A DNA stretch of 64,000 nucleotides. It comes from Steromphala cineraria (taxonomy: Eukaryota; Mollusca; Gastropoda; Trochida; Trochidae). The position numbers and the translations under genes are program-made. Location of the stretch: assembly GCA_916613615.1 (NCBI GenBank), contig OU744723.1:64364239-64428238 (forward strand). Direction: 5' to 3'. How positions within the stretch are numbered: the first letter of the stretch is position 1; the number at the start of each line of letters is the position of its first letter. Below are positions 34,601 through 47,235 of this stretch, piece after piece. The notes beneath the pieces are model-generated. The model searched no databases, had not been told where the DNA came from, and saw only the letters and a program-made list of their open reading frames with translations.

Positions 34601-35224
34601 TGCTATTTATCTAGGAATCATAAAATCTGAACATAACAAATTCTTGAACCTTTTAGACTAGTGGTTATCAAACAGAATCTTCAGAACCAGAATCATTGGT
34701 TGAAAATTAAGCTAAAAGAGCAACTCGGTTATTTTTATCTTTTATTTGATGCATGTTAAATGACATAATCAAGTCAAAATGGCAAATATATGAAAAATAC
34801 TTGTTTTCAATGAAAATCTTAAACAGTCATGTATGTTCCCGGAAGAAAAATTTACACGTCCAATTCATATAGATACTATAGCTATCCAACAGTATAAACT
34901 GGTACTGTAATTTTAAAGCTTACGATTTAAAAAATTACGTTTTCATGATTGACAAGCGTCATTGTCTGGTTTTCCGATCACAATCACAACTTTAAACCTT
35001 TCTCATGTAACCATACAATGTTGATAATGATATTGTCTTGCAACATTTGATACTTCTTGATCAAATGACACTATTTATAAAGTTTGTGATATATGACCCC
35101 AAACAACTCACCGAGTGACACTCTGATGACTAGACTTTGAAGGAAAATAATCATAATGACAATTGTGTATAACTCTCAATTTTGACTCTCTTGTGTATCT
35201 GTCAGATGACACAGATGATACCAT
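34601..35224. other. No feature recognised
   Basis: AT-rich unique-looking sequence. Confidence 0.45.
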
Positions 35225-35465
35225 CAATCTAAGTAAACTTAGTCTTAATATTATCTGTTTCACTCCGATACTGAGTCTAGAAAGGCCTAGTAGTAGAAGA
35301 GGGTTGCGTCAGCCCACGTATCCTTTGACCAATCAGAACTCATCTTACCAAGCAGCAAAAGTCTGTCTTCGTTGGAGGGTCATAGGTTGCAGAAAGGTCG
35401 GCTGACGTGACCCTCTACTAGACCTTTCTAGACACAAGAATTGGGGCTAGGTTTACTTAGACTGA
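35225..35465. mobile_element. Long-TIR MITE
   Basis: TCTAAGTAAACTTAG then GTCTAGAAAGGCCTAGTAG and GAGGGTTGCGTCAGCC on the left are answered by inverted GGCTGACGTGACCCTCTACT, AGACCTTTCTAGAC and CTAGGTTTACTTAGA on the right. The arms are about 100 bp with a short unpaired centre. Confidence 0.82.
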
Positions 35466-35565
35466 ATTTTGATACCCTCATATTTGGTGAGCTTTCGTTT
35501 CAGTTATAACGATGTTTGAAATTTACAAGTACTAACTTATTAACATTGCAAATCCATCAGACATC

Positions 35566-36225
35566 ATGGTGTAGCGGGTATGGGTGACTACTGACCTAAA
35601 AGGGACTAACGCGATAGCGATAGTTTATTGTGGGCAACTATCGCAATATTTAGCAATAGTCTATTGCGGGTTACTATTGCGATAGTTTATTGTGGGCAAT
35701 ATCGCAATATTTAGCAATAGTCTATTGCGGGTTACTATTGCGATAGTTAAATGTGGGCAACTATCGCAATATTTAGCAATAGTCTATTGCGGGTTACTAT
35801 TGCGATAGTTTATTGTGGGCAACTATCGCAATATTTAGCAATAGTCTATTGCGGGTTACTATTGCGATAGTTTATTGTGGGTAACTAGTTTAACAATAAA
35901 GGAATGGCAGAGTTTGCTACTTTGTAATGATTTCAAACTTGTGGAAGTCGTTGTATCTGTTGTATCTCCCGTTTGCTACTTCAGGTCTCAGCGATCTGCT
36001 AAATGTGTTCCAATATTTTCAAAATTTAAAAAGACGTGTTTTTGTGTGAATTTTCCTTTTGAACATAACAACTGAAGTTACTAAATGTTGATACTTTTGA
36101 TGGTTAGACTTGCTATCCATACTATTTATCGTTTTTAAATATGATTATCAATAAAGTACTATTGGCACAGCAAGTATCGCAATAAGTCGAAAGTTTGATC
36201 TATCGTTACACCCCTAGCAGCTGGC
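35566..36225. mobile_element. Probable hAT-like MITE containing a 62-bp array
   Basis: The right end CTATCGTTACACCCCTAG at 36201 has the form of hAT-type ends (inverted: TAGGGGTGTAACGATA). The left end GGTGTAGCGGGTATGG is only a weak match. The internal 62-bp array at 35610-35885 is listed separately. Confidence 0.45.
35610..35886. repeat. 62-bp palindromic tandem repeat
   Basis: About 4.5 copies of a unit made of GCGATAGTTTATTGTGGGCA, ACTATCGCAATATTTAGCAA and TAGTCTATTGCGGGTTACTA TT. Each unit carries inverted halves (GCGATAGT / ACTATCGC, GCAATAGT / ACTATTGC), so every unit can fold. Confidence 0.92.
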
Positions 36226-36330
36226 TTCATTTAACTACTAACACCAGGGACAATCTGAGGTATTTGTTCTCAATGTATCTACATTCTGAATGTCATGTGA
36301 AACTTATTATTGCTGCATGTCAATGGTTCA

Positions 36331-36745
36331 TATGGCTGAAGCACAAGTTCAAACACAAATTTCCCTTACAGAAAACATACAAAACTTGGACCTCACGCTG
36401 ACCGACCGATACTCTACCCACTGTGCCAAAGGGACATACCACTGGACTATTGCAAGCATTGACCTGTCACAGCCACAAGTGCATTTAATTTCAACCTTTT
36501 CTCGTGTGAGTGAGTTGGAGTTGAATGACGCTTTTCATCCATTAATGGTTGTTTTCTCATATAATGGTCACATAGTAATCAAATACAATTTTGATCATTA
36601 CTACAATCATAGAAGGGGTGGAATATCGCAGTTGTTTGCGCATCTGGCTTTGGATCAAGATGTCCAATGTTCCAATCATGCCCGGCGCTCGGCAACTTTG
36701 TCTGCAGTAGAAGACTGTTTTACATGCAGTCAGGTTTCAAACTGA
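36331..36745 (+). CDS. Open frame of unknown meaning
   Basis: About 138 codons from a Met at about 36329 within a 151-codon frame. The sequence (MVHMAEAQVQTQISLTENIQ at the start, GISQLFAHLALDQDVQC later) matches nothing I recognise. No start context, repeat or splice evidence supports it. It is probably chance or a degraded transposon frame. Confidence 0.15.
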
Positions 36746-37490
36746 GTTTCAGCACAGTACCGGCCATTGTTCGCTAGCTCAAGCCATGCACCAATGCTTT
36801 TAGGTTATCCCCACATAGCCACGAATAGTGTTGAGGGCTTTTAACTTGCAAAAATACTTGCAGCTGTGATATAAGTGAAATATTCTAGAAAGCTGCTTTT
36901 AATCATCTCATCCCTCCTCACATCAAAGAATGAATAGCATGTACAAGTTTGACCTTCACTAGCGTCCATGACCTTCAACACTCACCCCACTGCTACTCGA
37001 TGAATGAACAGGAAAAGGAAACCACAAATAAAATACATTGCCTTCATATGCCACTTGACATTACATGACTTTTCTCTGGAATCCATGTTGAGCAAGAAGA
37101 AACAAGTCTTTTGATTGGATGAATTTTGTCACATAGCTCAAACAAGTCTTTTCATTGGAAACTAGTTTTCCAAAATGAAACAAAATATCTGTATGGTCAG
37201 TTTCACCTTATATATGCAAGAATACTCTCGACTGGTCAGAATCCAATATAGTGTGCAACAAGACATCTGATTGGTCAGACCAAGAGGCAGAACAGAAAGA
37301 GATTTCCACAGATTCCCACTGACCCCGGAGAGTTACAGGGCATCTGCTTCGACTGCGAGGGACAGACAGCGTGTGACATGGTATTTGGGTCGGGATATTG
37401 ATCTGGTTATTGATCGGAGATCCTCCCTCTACATGCATCTCTCACCACAGCTCCTCACACTGCTCTGCAGGAATGTCAGCCTGGCTGGCT
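36746..37490. other. No gene recognised; short direct repeats
   Basis: CAAGTCTTTTGATTGGATGA and CAAGTCTTTTCATTGGAAAC at 37105 and 37145, with several TGATTGGTCAGA-like motifs. Overlapping open frames on both strands (37208-37726) look like shadows of repeat sequence. Confidence 0.4.
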
Positions 37491-37499
37491 GGTTGGTTT

Positions 37500-38018
37500 G
37501 TCTCACTGAGGTGCCTGCAGGTGCTTGCAAAATATCACCACACAAGCACCTTGCAATGAACATGAGAATTAATGAGAAATACAGAACTAACTGCATGATA
37601 GCTAAGTATTCACCCAGGCGCTTGCAAAATATCAGCATACAAGCACCTTGCACCGGATATCATCGTTTAAGAGAATTACTCAAACATCTCACTAACTACG
37701 TAAAAAGTAGTCACCCAGGTGCTTAGAATATTTCATTCTTTCACCCAGGTGCTTGGAATATTTCAGCATATAAGCAAGCATCTTACACCGGACATTATGA
37801 TTGAAAGAATTACTGAAACATCTCACTAACTGCTTAATATCTAAGTTAAGTCACTCAGGTGATTGCAAAATATCATCATACAAGCACCTTGCACCGGACA
37901 TTATGATAAAGAGAAATACAGAAACATCTCACTAACTGCATAATAGCCGAGTATTCACCGAGGTGCTCAGAATATTTCATGATAAAAGCATTTTGCACCA
38001 GACATTACGATTTGTGTA
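37500..38018. repeat. Degenerate 105-125 bp satellite, left part
   Basis: About five units with CACCCAGGTGCTTGCAAAAT, ATCA.CATACAAGCACCTTG, CACCGGACATTATGAT and ACATCTCACTAACTGC. The array is cut by the transposon at 38019 and resumes at 40140. Confidence 0.85.
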
Positions 38019-40124
38019 TATGAGTCATTCTCAAAAGTTTGTGAAATTCCTGTCCGCCACTTTCTACCGTCTTTATTTAATAAATAACATTTAAATTTGA
38101 AAAGATTTCACTTTCAGATTGAAGCTTATATATTTGATACACAAAAGAACACTTTCCAATATAAATTAATGCTCAATCTATTTTTTTATTTGATTTTTAC
38201 AAAATCAGAAGACGTAATTTCCAATGTCCCAGCAAAGGAATTTAGACCTACAAGAGTCTGTCATTTGGTGAATGAGTTTGGGATGAACTTTTTTCCACTG
38301 GTTGTTGATAGAAACATCTATTATGATATTCCCTACATTAATCAAACCTTATATAGAGTAAATTTTCATATTAATTTTCACTTTTTATGTCTGTCACAGA
38401 AAATTATGTCTTTCCTGTAACAGTACCATATTATCATGAAATAATTGATGATCCCTTGATTTCTGGAAAATATATTTCTTGTCATGCTCAATGTTAGTTT
38501 CTGATTGACAAAGCAAACACTTTAATCTGGGCTTCAGACAATATACTTTTTATAAAAAAATTAGTTGAAGTTCAGATTTTAGAGAGTAGAAATTGCCGAT
38601 GTCTTTACTGTAACACATATTTCAAAACTGCTGTTATGTTTGTGTAACTTATCACCAGTTCATTAAATCTTGGTTGTCGAAAGCAACACAAGCCTTAAGT
38701 CTGGCTCGCTTGAGGGATCAGTCATTATCTTTAATTGTAGTGTCAAAGAGATATTGTCTTTAATGTAACAGTCTATCCTGTAACAAAAGTATGTTACAGG
38801 AAAGATAACATTGTTACAGTAAAGACATTTCATCACTATTTGTTTTATTAAATGAATAAAAGAACTTAACATTTATTTTTTCATCACATATTTCAAAAAC
38901 ATTAAGTATTAGTTTAATGTTCATTATTACATATTGTAAGATAGAAGGCATATATTTACACAACATGGACTTATCAGAACTTGTTATTGCAAAGACTTGA
39001 CTCCGTTACAGTAAAGAATGTTTGCATGATTACTGGTGTCAAAATACAAAGAGGAGAAATCTTGAAGTTAATAAGCTGATAATTAATAGTAGAAATACCC
39101 CAAAAAGATAAGGAGCATAATTATTTATTATTTGTGAGTGTCTAAGGGTCATAAATAATAATTGATTTTAGTTACTGCAAAGACTTTATTGTTAAATACT
39201 GAGAGTTGCAATTTACCATATTTACCATCAAACAAGCTACAAACTGATTACAAACTGTTTTCTGAATTGGTTCTTCGATATATTATGGTAGTCTTACATG
39301 TCATTATGAATGCAGTCACTTTGAAAATGGATAAACTTAATTAATCATATCTTTCGTAACATTTGATGTCTTTCCTGTAACAATTATTGGCGACATAACT
39401 TTTTTTCAAAATCACACTCTATTGATAACTAAAGGATATCATGAGAAATTTGTGCAATAATCAAATGTTCTCAACTAATACAACTACACAATATTTTGAA
39501 ATATCAGTACACTTCATAAATATTTTGGTTTTTTTTTGCCTTTCCAGTCTCATAAAGTGTCTTTCACATAACATGAATGTCTTTCCTGTAACTCCATTAA
39601 TTCTTTTAAATAGGCCCTAATTAATAATGATAACATGTTGACAATATCCTGAAATGGAATTTAACTAAGTAGATGTCCAATTCAGTTGAAATAATTTTCT
39701 TTAAATCATTTATTTTGACATTTATAGGTTTTGAAAGTGTAAACTGGTCCTCTGTTTACATATGAACACAGTTGTTCCCTTAATCTAAACCTTAAAGTAG
39801 TTTAATGTTAAGTTTTATTATTTGCAAGTGGTGTAAAAGAATAAAATAAATTGACCTAAATAGAAAAATTTAAGATATAACATTAATTTCAGATTTGTTG
39901 GTCAAAACAGTATTGTTACAGGAAAGACACTCATGATCACATACACTAATTAATTAATCAGCAACAGACTTACTGAACATCATTAAGCATTAATTTTGTA
40001 TTTTTCACATGTCTTTGATATACACTTACCCATTTGCGAAAATTAATTACCAAAATGTTTCATAATTTTTTTTTAAATTTTGTGTCCAGAATTGCACCTT
40101 TTTTTGAGAATGACTCATATATAC
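38019..40124. mobile_element. 2.1-kb DNA transposon with ATGAGTCATTCTCAAAA ends
   Basis: TATATGAGTCATTCTCAAAA at the left is exactly inverted at the right, and the satellite on each side belongs to one array. Flanking TA/TATA suggests a TA target. Inside, GTCTTTCCTGTAAC or its inverse occurs at about 38408, 38601, 38754, 38793, 38813, 39005, 39368, 39579 and 39914. No transposase frame is apparent; the 107-codon plus frame at 38097 is AT-rich and unsupported. Confidence 0.85.
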
Positions 40125-40300
40125 GGTATATAGTCAATAGATTCATGAAGGTGCTTGCAATATCTCGTCATACAAACACCTTGCATCGAATACTATGGTT
40201 AAAGAGATATACTTTAACATCTCATTAACTGCATAATAGCTAAGTAGTCACCCAGGTGTTTGGAATATTTGAATATATATGAAATTATATCTTAAATGCA
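40125..40300. repeat. Degenerate satellite, right part
   Basis: GGTGCTTGCAATATCTCGTC, ACAAACACCTTGCAT, ACATCTCATTAACTGCATAA and CACCCAGGTGTTTGGAATAT continue the array of 37500-38018. Confidence 0.8.
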
Positions 40301-40460
40301 ACTTATTAGTACTTAAATTAAAAGGAGATCAATGTAGCCTGAAACAGCAGTGATCTAGACTTACTGCAATAATGTAGACTTGCATGGGTCCTTAGACATA
40401 TTTTCTTTCAGTGGCTATGAGACAGACTATTTGACCATGACAATATATGTTCCTTCTACA

Positions 40461-43400
40461 CAGAGGTAGAGACTGCAGCACCAGCCATGTTATCAGACCA
40501 AGAGATCAAGGGGGTGGGAGCTGACTGAGTTCTGTGAACATGTTCCTTCTACACAGAGGTAGAGACTGCAGCACCAGCCAGGTTATCAGACCTAGGGATG
40601 AAGGAAGTGGGGAGCTGACTGAGTTCTGTGAACATGTTCCTTCTACACAGAGGTAGAGACTGCAGCACCAGCCAGGTTATCAGACCTAGGGATGAAGGAA
40701 GTGGGGAGCTGACTGAGTTCTGTGAACATGTTCCTTCTTCACAGAGGTAGAGACTGCAGCACCAGCTAGGTTATCAGACCAAGGATAAAGGAAGTGGGGA
40801 GCTGACTGAGTTCTGTGAACATGTTCCTTCTTCACAGAGGTAGAGACTGCAGCACCAGCTAGGTTATCAGACCAAGGATAAAGGAAGTGGGGAGCTGACT
40901 GAGTTCTGTGAACATGTTCCTTCTTCACAGAGGTAGAGACTGCAGCACCAGCTAGGTTATCAGACCAAGGATAAAGGAAGTGGGGAGCTGACTGAGTTCT
41001 GTGAACATGTTCCTTCTTCACAGAGGTAGAGACTGCAGCACCAGCTAGGTTATCAGACCAAGGATAAAGGAAGTGGGGAGCTGACTGAGTTCTGTGAACA
41101 TGTTCCTTCTTCACAGAGGTAGAGACTGCAGCACCAGCCATGTTATCAGACCTAGGGATGAAGGAAGTGGGGAGCTGACTGAGTTCTGTGAACATGTTCC
41201 TTCTTCACAGAGGTAGAGACTGCAGCACCAGCCAGGTTATCAGACCTAGGGATGAAGGAAGTGGGGAGCTGACTGAGTTCTGTGAACATGTTCCTTCTCC
41301 ACAGAGGTAGAGACTGCAGCACCAGCCATGTTATCAGACCAAGAGATCAAGGGGGTGGGAGCTGACTGAGTTCTGTGAACATGTTCCTTCTACACAGAGG
41401 TAGAGACTGCAGCACCAGCCAGGTTATCAGACCTAGGGATGAAGGAAGTGGGGAGCTGACTGAGTTCTGTGAACATGTTCCTTCTACACAGAGGTAGAGA
41501 CTGCAGCACCAGCTAGGTTATCAGACCAAGGATAAAGGAAGTGGGGAGCTGACTGAGTTCTGTGAACATGTTCCTTCTTCACAGAGGTAGAGACTGCAGC
41601 ACCAGCTAGGTTATCAGACCAAGGATAAAGGAAGTGGGGAGCTGACTGAGTTCTGTGAACATGTTCCTTCTACACAGAGGTAGAGACTGCAGCACCAGCT
41701 AGGTTATCAGACCAAGGATAAAGGAAGTGGGGAGCTGACTGAGTTCTGTGAACATGTTCCTTCTTCACAGAGGTAGAGACTGCAGCACCAGCTAGGTTAT
41801 CAGACCAAGGATAAAGGAAGTGGGGAGCTGACTGAGTTCTGTGAACATGTTCCTTCTACACAGAGGTAGAGACTGCAGCACCAGCTAGGTTATCAGACCA
41901 AGGATAAAGGAAGTGGGGAGCTGACTGAGTTCTGTGAACATGTTCCTTCTTCACAGAGGTAGAGACTGCAGCACCAGCTAGGTTATCAGACCAAGGATAA
42001 AGGAAGTGGGGAGCTGACTGAGTTCTGTGAACATGTTCCTTCTTCACAGAGGTAGAGACTGCAGCACCAGCTAGGTTATCAGACCAAGGATAAAGGAAGT
42101 GGGGAGCTGACTGAGTTCTGTGAACATGTTCCTTCTTCACAGAGGTAGAGACTGCAGCACCAGCTAGGTTATCAGACCAAGGATAAAGGAAGTGGAGAGC
42201 TGACTGAGTTCTGTAAACATGTTCCTTCTACACAGAGGTAGAGACTGCAGCACCAGCTAGGTTATCAGACCAAGGATAAAGGAAGTGGGGAGCTGACTGA
42301 GTTCTGTAAACATGTTCCTTCTACACAGAGGTAGAGACTGCAGCACCAGCTAGGTTATCAGACCAAGGATAAAGGAAGTGGGGAGCTGACTGAGTTCTGT
42401 GAACATGTTCCTTCTACACAGAGGTAGAGACTGCAGCACCAGCTAGGTTATCAGACCAAGGATAAAGGAAGTGGGGAGCTGACTGAGTTCTGTGAACATG
42501 TTCCTTCTACACAGAGGTAGAGACTGCAGCACCAGCTAGGTTATCAGACCAAGGATAAAGGAAGTGGGGAGCTGACTGAGTTCTGTGAACATGTTCCTTC
42601 TTCACAGAGGTAGAGACTGCAGCACCAGCTAGGTTATCAGACCAAGGATAAAGGAAGTGGGGAGCTGACTGAGTTCTGTGAACATGTTCCTTCTACACAG
42701 AGGTAGAGACTGCAGCACCAGCTAGGTTATCAGACCAAGGATAAAGGAAGTGGGGAGCTGACTGAGTTCTGTGAACATGTTCCTTCTTCACAGAGGTAGA
42801 GACTGCAGCACCAGCTAGGTTATCAGACCAAGGATAAAGGAAGTGGGGAGCTGACTGAGTTCTGTGAACATGTTCCTTCTACACAGAGGTAGAGACTGCA
42901 GCACCAGCTAGGTTATCAGACAGAGGGATGAAGGAAGTGGGGAGCTGACTGAGTTCTGTGAACATGTTCCTTCTACACAGAGGTAGACACTGCAGCACCA
43001 GCTAGGTTATCAGACAGAGGGATGAAGGAAGTGGGGAGCTGACTGAGTTCTGTGAACATGTTCCTTCTACACAGAGGTAGAGACTGCAGCACCAGCTAGG
43101 TTATCAGACCAAGGGATGAAGGAAGTGGGGAGCTGACTGAGTTCTGTGAACATGTTCCTTCTACACAGAGGTAGAGACTGCAGCACCAGCTAGGTTATCA
43201 GACCAAGGGATCAAGGAAGTGGGAGCTGACTGAGTTCTGTGAACATGTTCCTTCTACACAGAGGTAGAGACTGCAGCACCAGCCAGGTTATCAGACCAAG
43301 AGATCAAGGGGGTGGGAGCTGACTGAGTTCTGTGAACATGTTCCTTCTACACAGAGGTAGAGACTGCAGCACCAGCCAGGTTATCAGACCAAGAGATCAA

Positions 43401-44545
43401 GGGGGTGGGAGCTGACTGAGTTCTGTGAACATGTTCCTTCTACACAGAGGTAGAGACTGCAGCACCAGCAGGGTTATCAGACCAAGGGATGAAGGAAGTG
43501 GGGAGCTGACTGAGTTCTGTGAACATGTTCCTTCTACACAGAGGTAGAGACTGCAGCACCAGCCAGGTTATCAGACCGAGGGATGAAGGAAGTGGTGAGC
43601 TGACTGAGTTCTGTGAACATGTTTCTTCTACACAGAGGTAGAGACTGCAGCACCAGCAAGGTTATCAGACCAAGGGATGAAGGAAGTGGGGAGCTGACTG
43701 AGTTCTGTGAACATGTTCCTTCTACACAGAGGTAGAGACTGCAGCACCAGCCAGGTTATCAGACCGAGGGATGAAGGAAGTGGTGAGCTGACTGAGTTCT
43801 GTGAACATGTTTCTTCTACACAGAGGTAGAGACTGCAGCACCAGCAAGGTTATCAGACCAAGGGATGAAGGAAGTGGGGAGCTGACTGAGTTCTGTGAAC
43901 ATGTTTCTTCTACACAGAGGTAGAGACTGCAGCACCAGCTAGGTTATCAGACAGAGGGATGAAGGAAGTGGGGAGCTGACTGAGTTCTGTGAACATGTTT
44001 CTTCTACACAGAGGTAGAGACTGCAGCACCAGCAAGGTTATCAGACCAAGGGATGAAGGAAGTGGGGAGCTGACTGAGTTCTGTGAACATGTTTCTTCTA
44101 CACAGAGGTAGAGACTGCAGCACCAGCAAGGTTATCAGACCAAGGGATGAAGGAAGTGGGGAGCTGACTGAGTTCTGTGAACATGTTTCTTCTACACAGA
44201 GGTAGAGACTGCAGCACCAGCCAGGTTATCAGACCGAGGGATGAAGGAAGTGGTGAGCTGACTGAGTTCTGTGAACATGTTTCTTCTACACAGAGGTAGA
44301 GACTGCAGCACCAGCAAGGTTATCAGACCAAGGGATGAAGGAAGTGGGGAGCTGACTGAGTTCTGTGAACATGTTCCTTCTACACAGAGGTAGAGACTGC
44401 AGCACCAGCCAGGTTATCAGACCAAGGGATGAAGGAAGTGGGAGCTGACTGAGTTCTGTGAACATGTTCCTTCTACACAGAGGTAGAGACTTCAGCACCA
44501 GCTAGGTTATCAGACCAAGGGATGAAGGAAGTGGGGAGCTGACTG
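40461..44545. repeat. 4.1-kb satellite of 93/94-bp units (about 43 copies)
   Basis: Each unit runs AGCTGACTGAGTTCTGTGAA, CATGTTCCTTCT, CACAGAGGTAGAGACTGCAG, CACCAGC.AGGTTATCAGAC and ends in GGAAGTGGGG. Units with AAGGATAAAGG are 93 bp and those with A.GGGATGAAGG are 94 bp. The 93-bp type fills the middle (about 40740-42880) and the 94-bp type both flanks, plus AAGAGATCAAGGGGGTGGG variants near 40500, 41340 and 43300. Runs of 93-bp units stay open on the minus strand (169 and 94 codons) and a single 94-bp unit closes the frame, so this is not a gene. Confidence 0.96.
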
Positions 44546-45030
44546 GTATGTATTGATTTGTGGAAACACATCCCTCCTCCCCTCTCGGTCTCTACCGACT
44601 GTCATACTCCGCTCATATGGTCAAATAATCCCCGTGTCTATGAATACAACATGCTGAGTCTGCATGTACTCCATGTTGTATTCTACTCACAATGATAAAA
44701 GCATCGATATTAAACACACAAGGGAGCAGAGAGCAACCAGTGAATATCAGAATGACATTGCATGCTGTGTAGGGACTGTGCATGAGGCTTATCTTCAGCT
44801 AGAACTGTTGAACAGTGTACACGAAAAAGGACCATTTAATATCAGTTTGCACGCTATGTAAAGAGGGGTGGTGAGGTGAAGTGAGGTGAGGGGATATGGG
44901 GTTTCAAGAGTATTTCACCAGTATCACGCCTGCTAGAATTATCCCAACGAGAAACTCCCTAACACCATTGTAGCCGTGATTTGCGCTGAAACGTAGTAAA
45001 CCATGCAAGTGTGACAGGGTGAGGTCTACT
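44546..45030. other. No feature recognised
   Basis: Unique-looking sequence; GTGAGGTGAAGTGAGGTGAG at 44870 is a short simple repeat. Confidence 0.45.
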
Positions 45031-45049
45031 ACTTCCTACTGGCTTCGGC

Positions 45050-45300
45050 TGGAGGGATATCTCTTTGGCCGAACAGGTAGAGCGTAGGACTCTCAACCCG
45101 GAGGTCCCGGGTTTGAATCCCGCATGGACATGGAAATATTGCATTTTCTTTCCTGCTACACAAGCACGGCGAACCATGGGTGGTACTGTGCTGAAATGCA
45201 ATGTAGCATTGCATAAAAACCTTCAAAAAATGTTTCTCTACTGCGGTATTCAAACCCCAGATCTCTTGATTAAAGCTGACCACCGCAGATGTCTATAGAG
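45050..45300 (+). mobile_element. tRNA-derived SINE
   Basis: TGGCCGAACAGG (45066-45077) fits the RNA polymerase III A box and GGTTTGAATCC (45110-45120) the B box, at the spacing seen in tRNAs. The T-arm nearly folds, but the acceptor arms (ATCTCTT and ATGGACA) do not pair, so this is a SINE head and not a tRNA gene. A tRNA-unrelated body follows to about 45300. Confidence 0.75.
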
Positions 45301-46280
45301 TATGCTTGAGGATAAAAGCTTATTTTCAGGAATAACTGTTGTAATATTGAATACACAACTTGTTTCTGTCAGTGTTTTTGATTGAGGGTTTTCATTTGTT
45401 TGAACCACTCAGTCTACCCTGCTCTACAAATGGGTACCAGGGAAGAACAGACCTATATAGTTGTGCTACTAAGCTCAAAACAGCAATCTGCATAGACATA
45501 CTATTTTCTATCTCTTCAGGATTATAATAAAATTTGTTGGTTTTAAGATCTGCCTAGACATGGATTATCACTATCAATTACAGGATCATTGAAAAAATGT
45601 CATATCATGCTATCATATGTCCGAGATTCGAGAATTACGAAATTAACATAACTTGGAAAAGATAATCGATCATTTCCCGTCACTCGCAGGATATTGTCTA
45701 AATATGTCCAAGAGGGCTAGAGACATGTTAACAGAATATGCCTCCCACTTTCTATCCTACTGTCAATGTTTATTAACTCATTAGGGAGAACGACTGATGT
45801 ATCATCTTTGATGCTAGGTCGGATTACATAGTCTTATATTAACGGATTAGGAGGAATTAAGGGTTTGATGTTAATTTAGACATAAGACGGTAATAATTTG
45901 GAGAAAACACTACTTCTGTGTAGTCATAATAGCTGGTTCAGCTGCATGGCCTTCGAGTAAGAATCGTGTGGCCATACAAATGTCACACAAAAATTAAGTG
46001 ACGTTGTTTAGACTACCTTTAACATACGTGTGATTCGTGTGAAGTGTCATTCTAAATAAATATGTTACGTTTTGTGTAAACTTTCTGTTATCATGGGGAC
46101 CTTCACATACCATAGACTTCGTATAATGTTTATTATTGACTATTCTACGTGGCGGCGTCGGTTCTAACTTTCTCCGAGATCACCATCTGAACACCACCGC
46201 CAGTAAATTCGAATGTTGACATTCATATGATGAGTCAGGGAATGCACGACACACATAAAGGGGATGATTACAACTGATTG
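45301..46280. other. No feature recognised
   Basis: AT-rich sequence; no gene, RNA or repeat supported. Confidence 0.45.
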
Positions 46281-47235
46281 ACTAGTCCAGCTTCAGGACT
46301 GTAAATAAAAAGGAGCCTTTAATACAGTCTAGGTTCTCCTTCAGCAAGTCTAGGCTACAGAAACAAGCAGCTGACATGGTCGAGCTATATCCCCCGCAAA
46401 TTGCACAATATGTATAGGTTTTCCTCATCATATTGCTGATTAATTTTTGTTGCACAAAATAACACAATATTCCAGGATATGAAAGAAACTATTCTAATAA
46501 AAAACTAAATCATACCAACTTTATGTTCACTGTTGGGCAAAAATCGAGTAAACTGACAAAATTAAACTCAAATGGATGAATTTATGTATTATGTATTTGG
46601 ATCTCCAAGATCAATTTGATCATATTTAAACAAAGATATTTTCAAAACTGTTCTTCATGACACACCAACATATGATTTTGTATCTCCATAACAAATTTGA
46701 TTAAAATGTGATGATTAGTTTAGTTGTGAGATAGACAGGACTTGTAACAGTTTTCCAACAGAGTCCTCATTTTTTGCCAAAAAAGGCAAAATTTTATGAA
46801 AACATTTTTAAAATTGTTCTTCATGACACACCTTCAGATGATTATGTATCTTCATATCAAATTTTATCAATATGTGATGATTAGTTTAGAAGTTGTGAGC
46901 CGGACGGGACTTGTAACAGATTTCTTACAAAATTTACCACTTTTTCTCCAAAATCCTAATATTTTATGTAGATTTTCAGAAAATTGTTTCTCATGACACA
47001 TTATTACATGTTTCTTCATGTCCATGACGAATTTGAATTGAAATGGTTGATTAGTTAGAAAGTTATGAGCCGGACACAAAGTGTAACGGACGGACGGTAC
47101 CCATTTTAATACCCCCCGCAACTTCGTTGTTGCGGGGGATAATTATGAAATGAGGAGACCAAGAAATAAAAATGTTGAAAAGCATGTAATTATTTCAAAA
47201 ATAATATATTTCATAGACTAAATTTTAGTCTACTG
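46281..47235. mobile_element. AGGAGCC/AGTCTAG-family element carrying a hairpin-ended element
   Basis: The outer ends AGGAGCCTTTAATACAGTCT AGG (46312) and TTTCATAGACTAAATTTTAG TC (47209) match 28205-28378. Between them, 46384-47145 is a hairpin-ended element: the 5' motif ATCCCCCGCAA is the inverse of the end hairpin CCCCCGCAACTTCGTTGTTG CGGGGG (47112-47139). Inside are three roughly 130-bp units with TTCTTCATGACACAC and TTAGTTTAG..GTGAG, and ACGGACGG just before the hairpin. Confidence 0.75.

Noticed and set aside
37208..37726. Overlapping 76- and 151-codon frames on opposite strands
   Set aside because: They overlap the start of a degenerate satellite and show no domain or splice support.
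40686..42140. Repeated 31-residue protein frames on the minus strand
   Set aside because: Satellite DNA; neighbouring 94-bp units break the frame and no start, leader or splice evidence exists.
45059..45131. tRNA gene
   Set aside because: A and B boxes are present but the acceptor stem does not pair, so a SINE head is the better reading.
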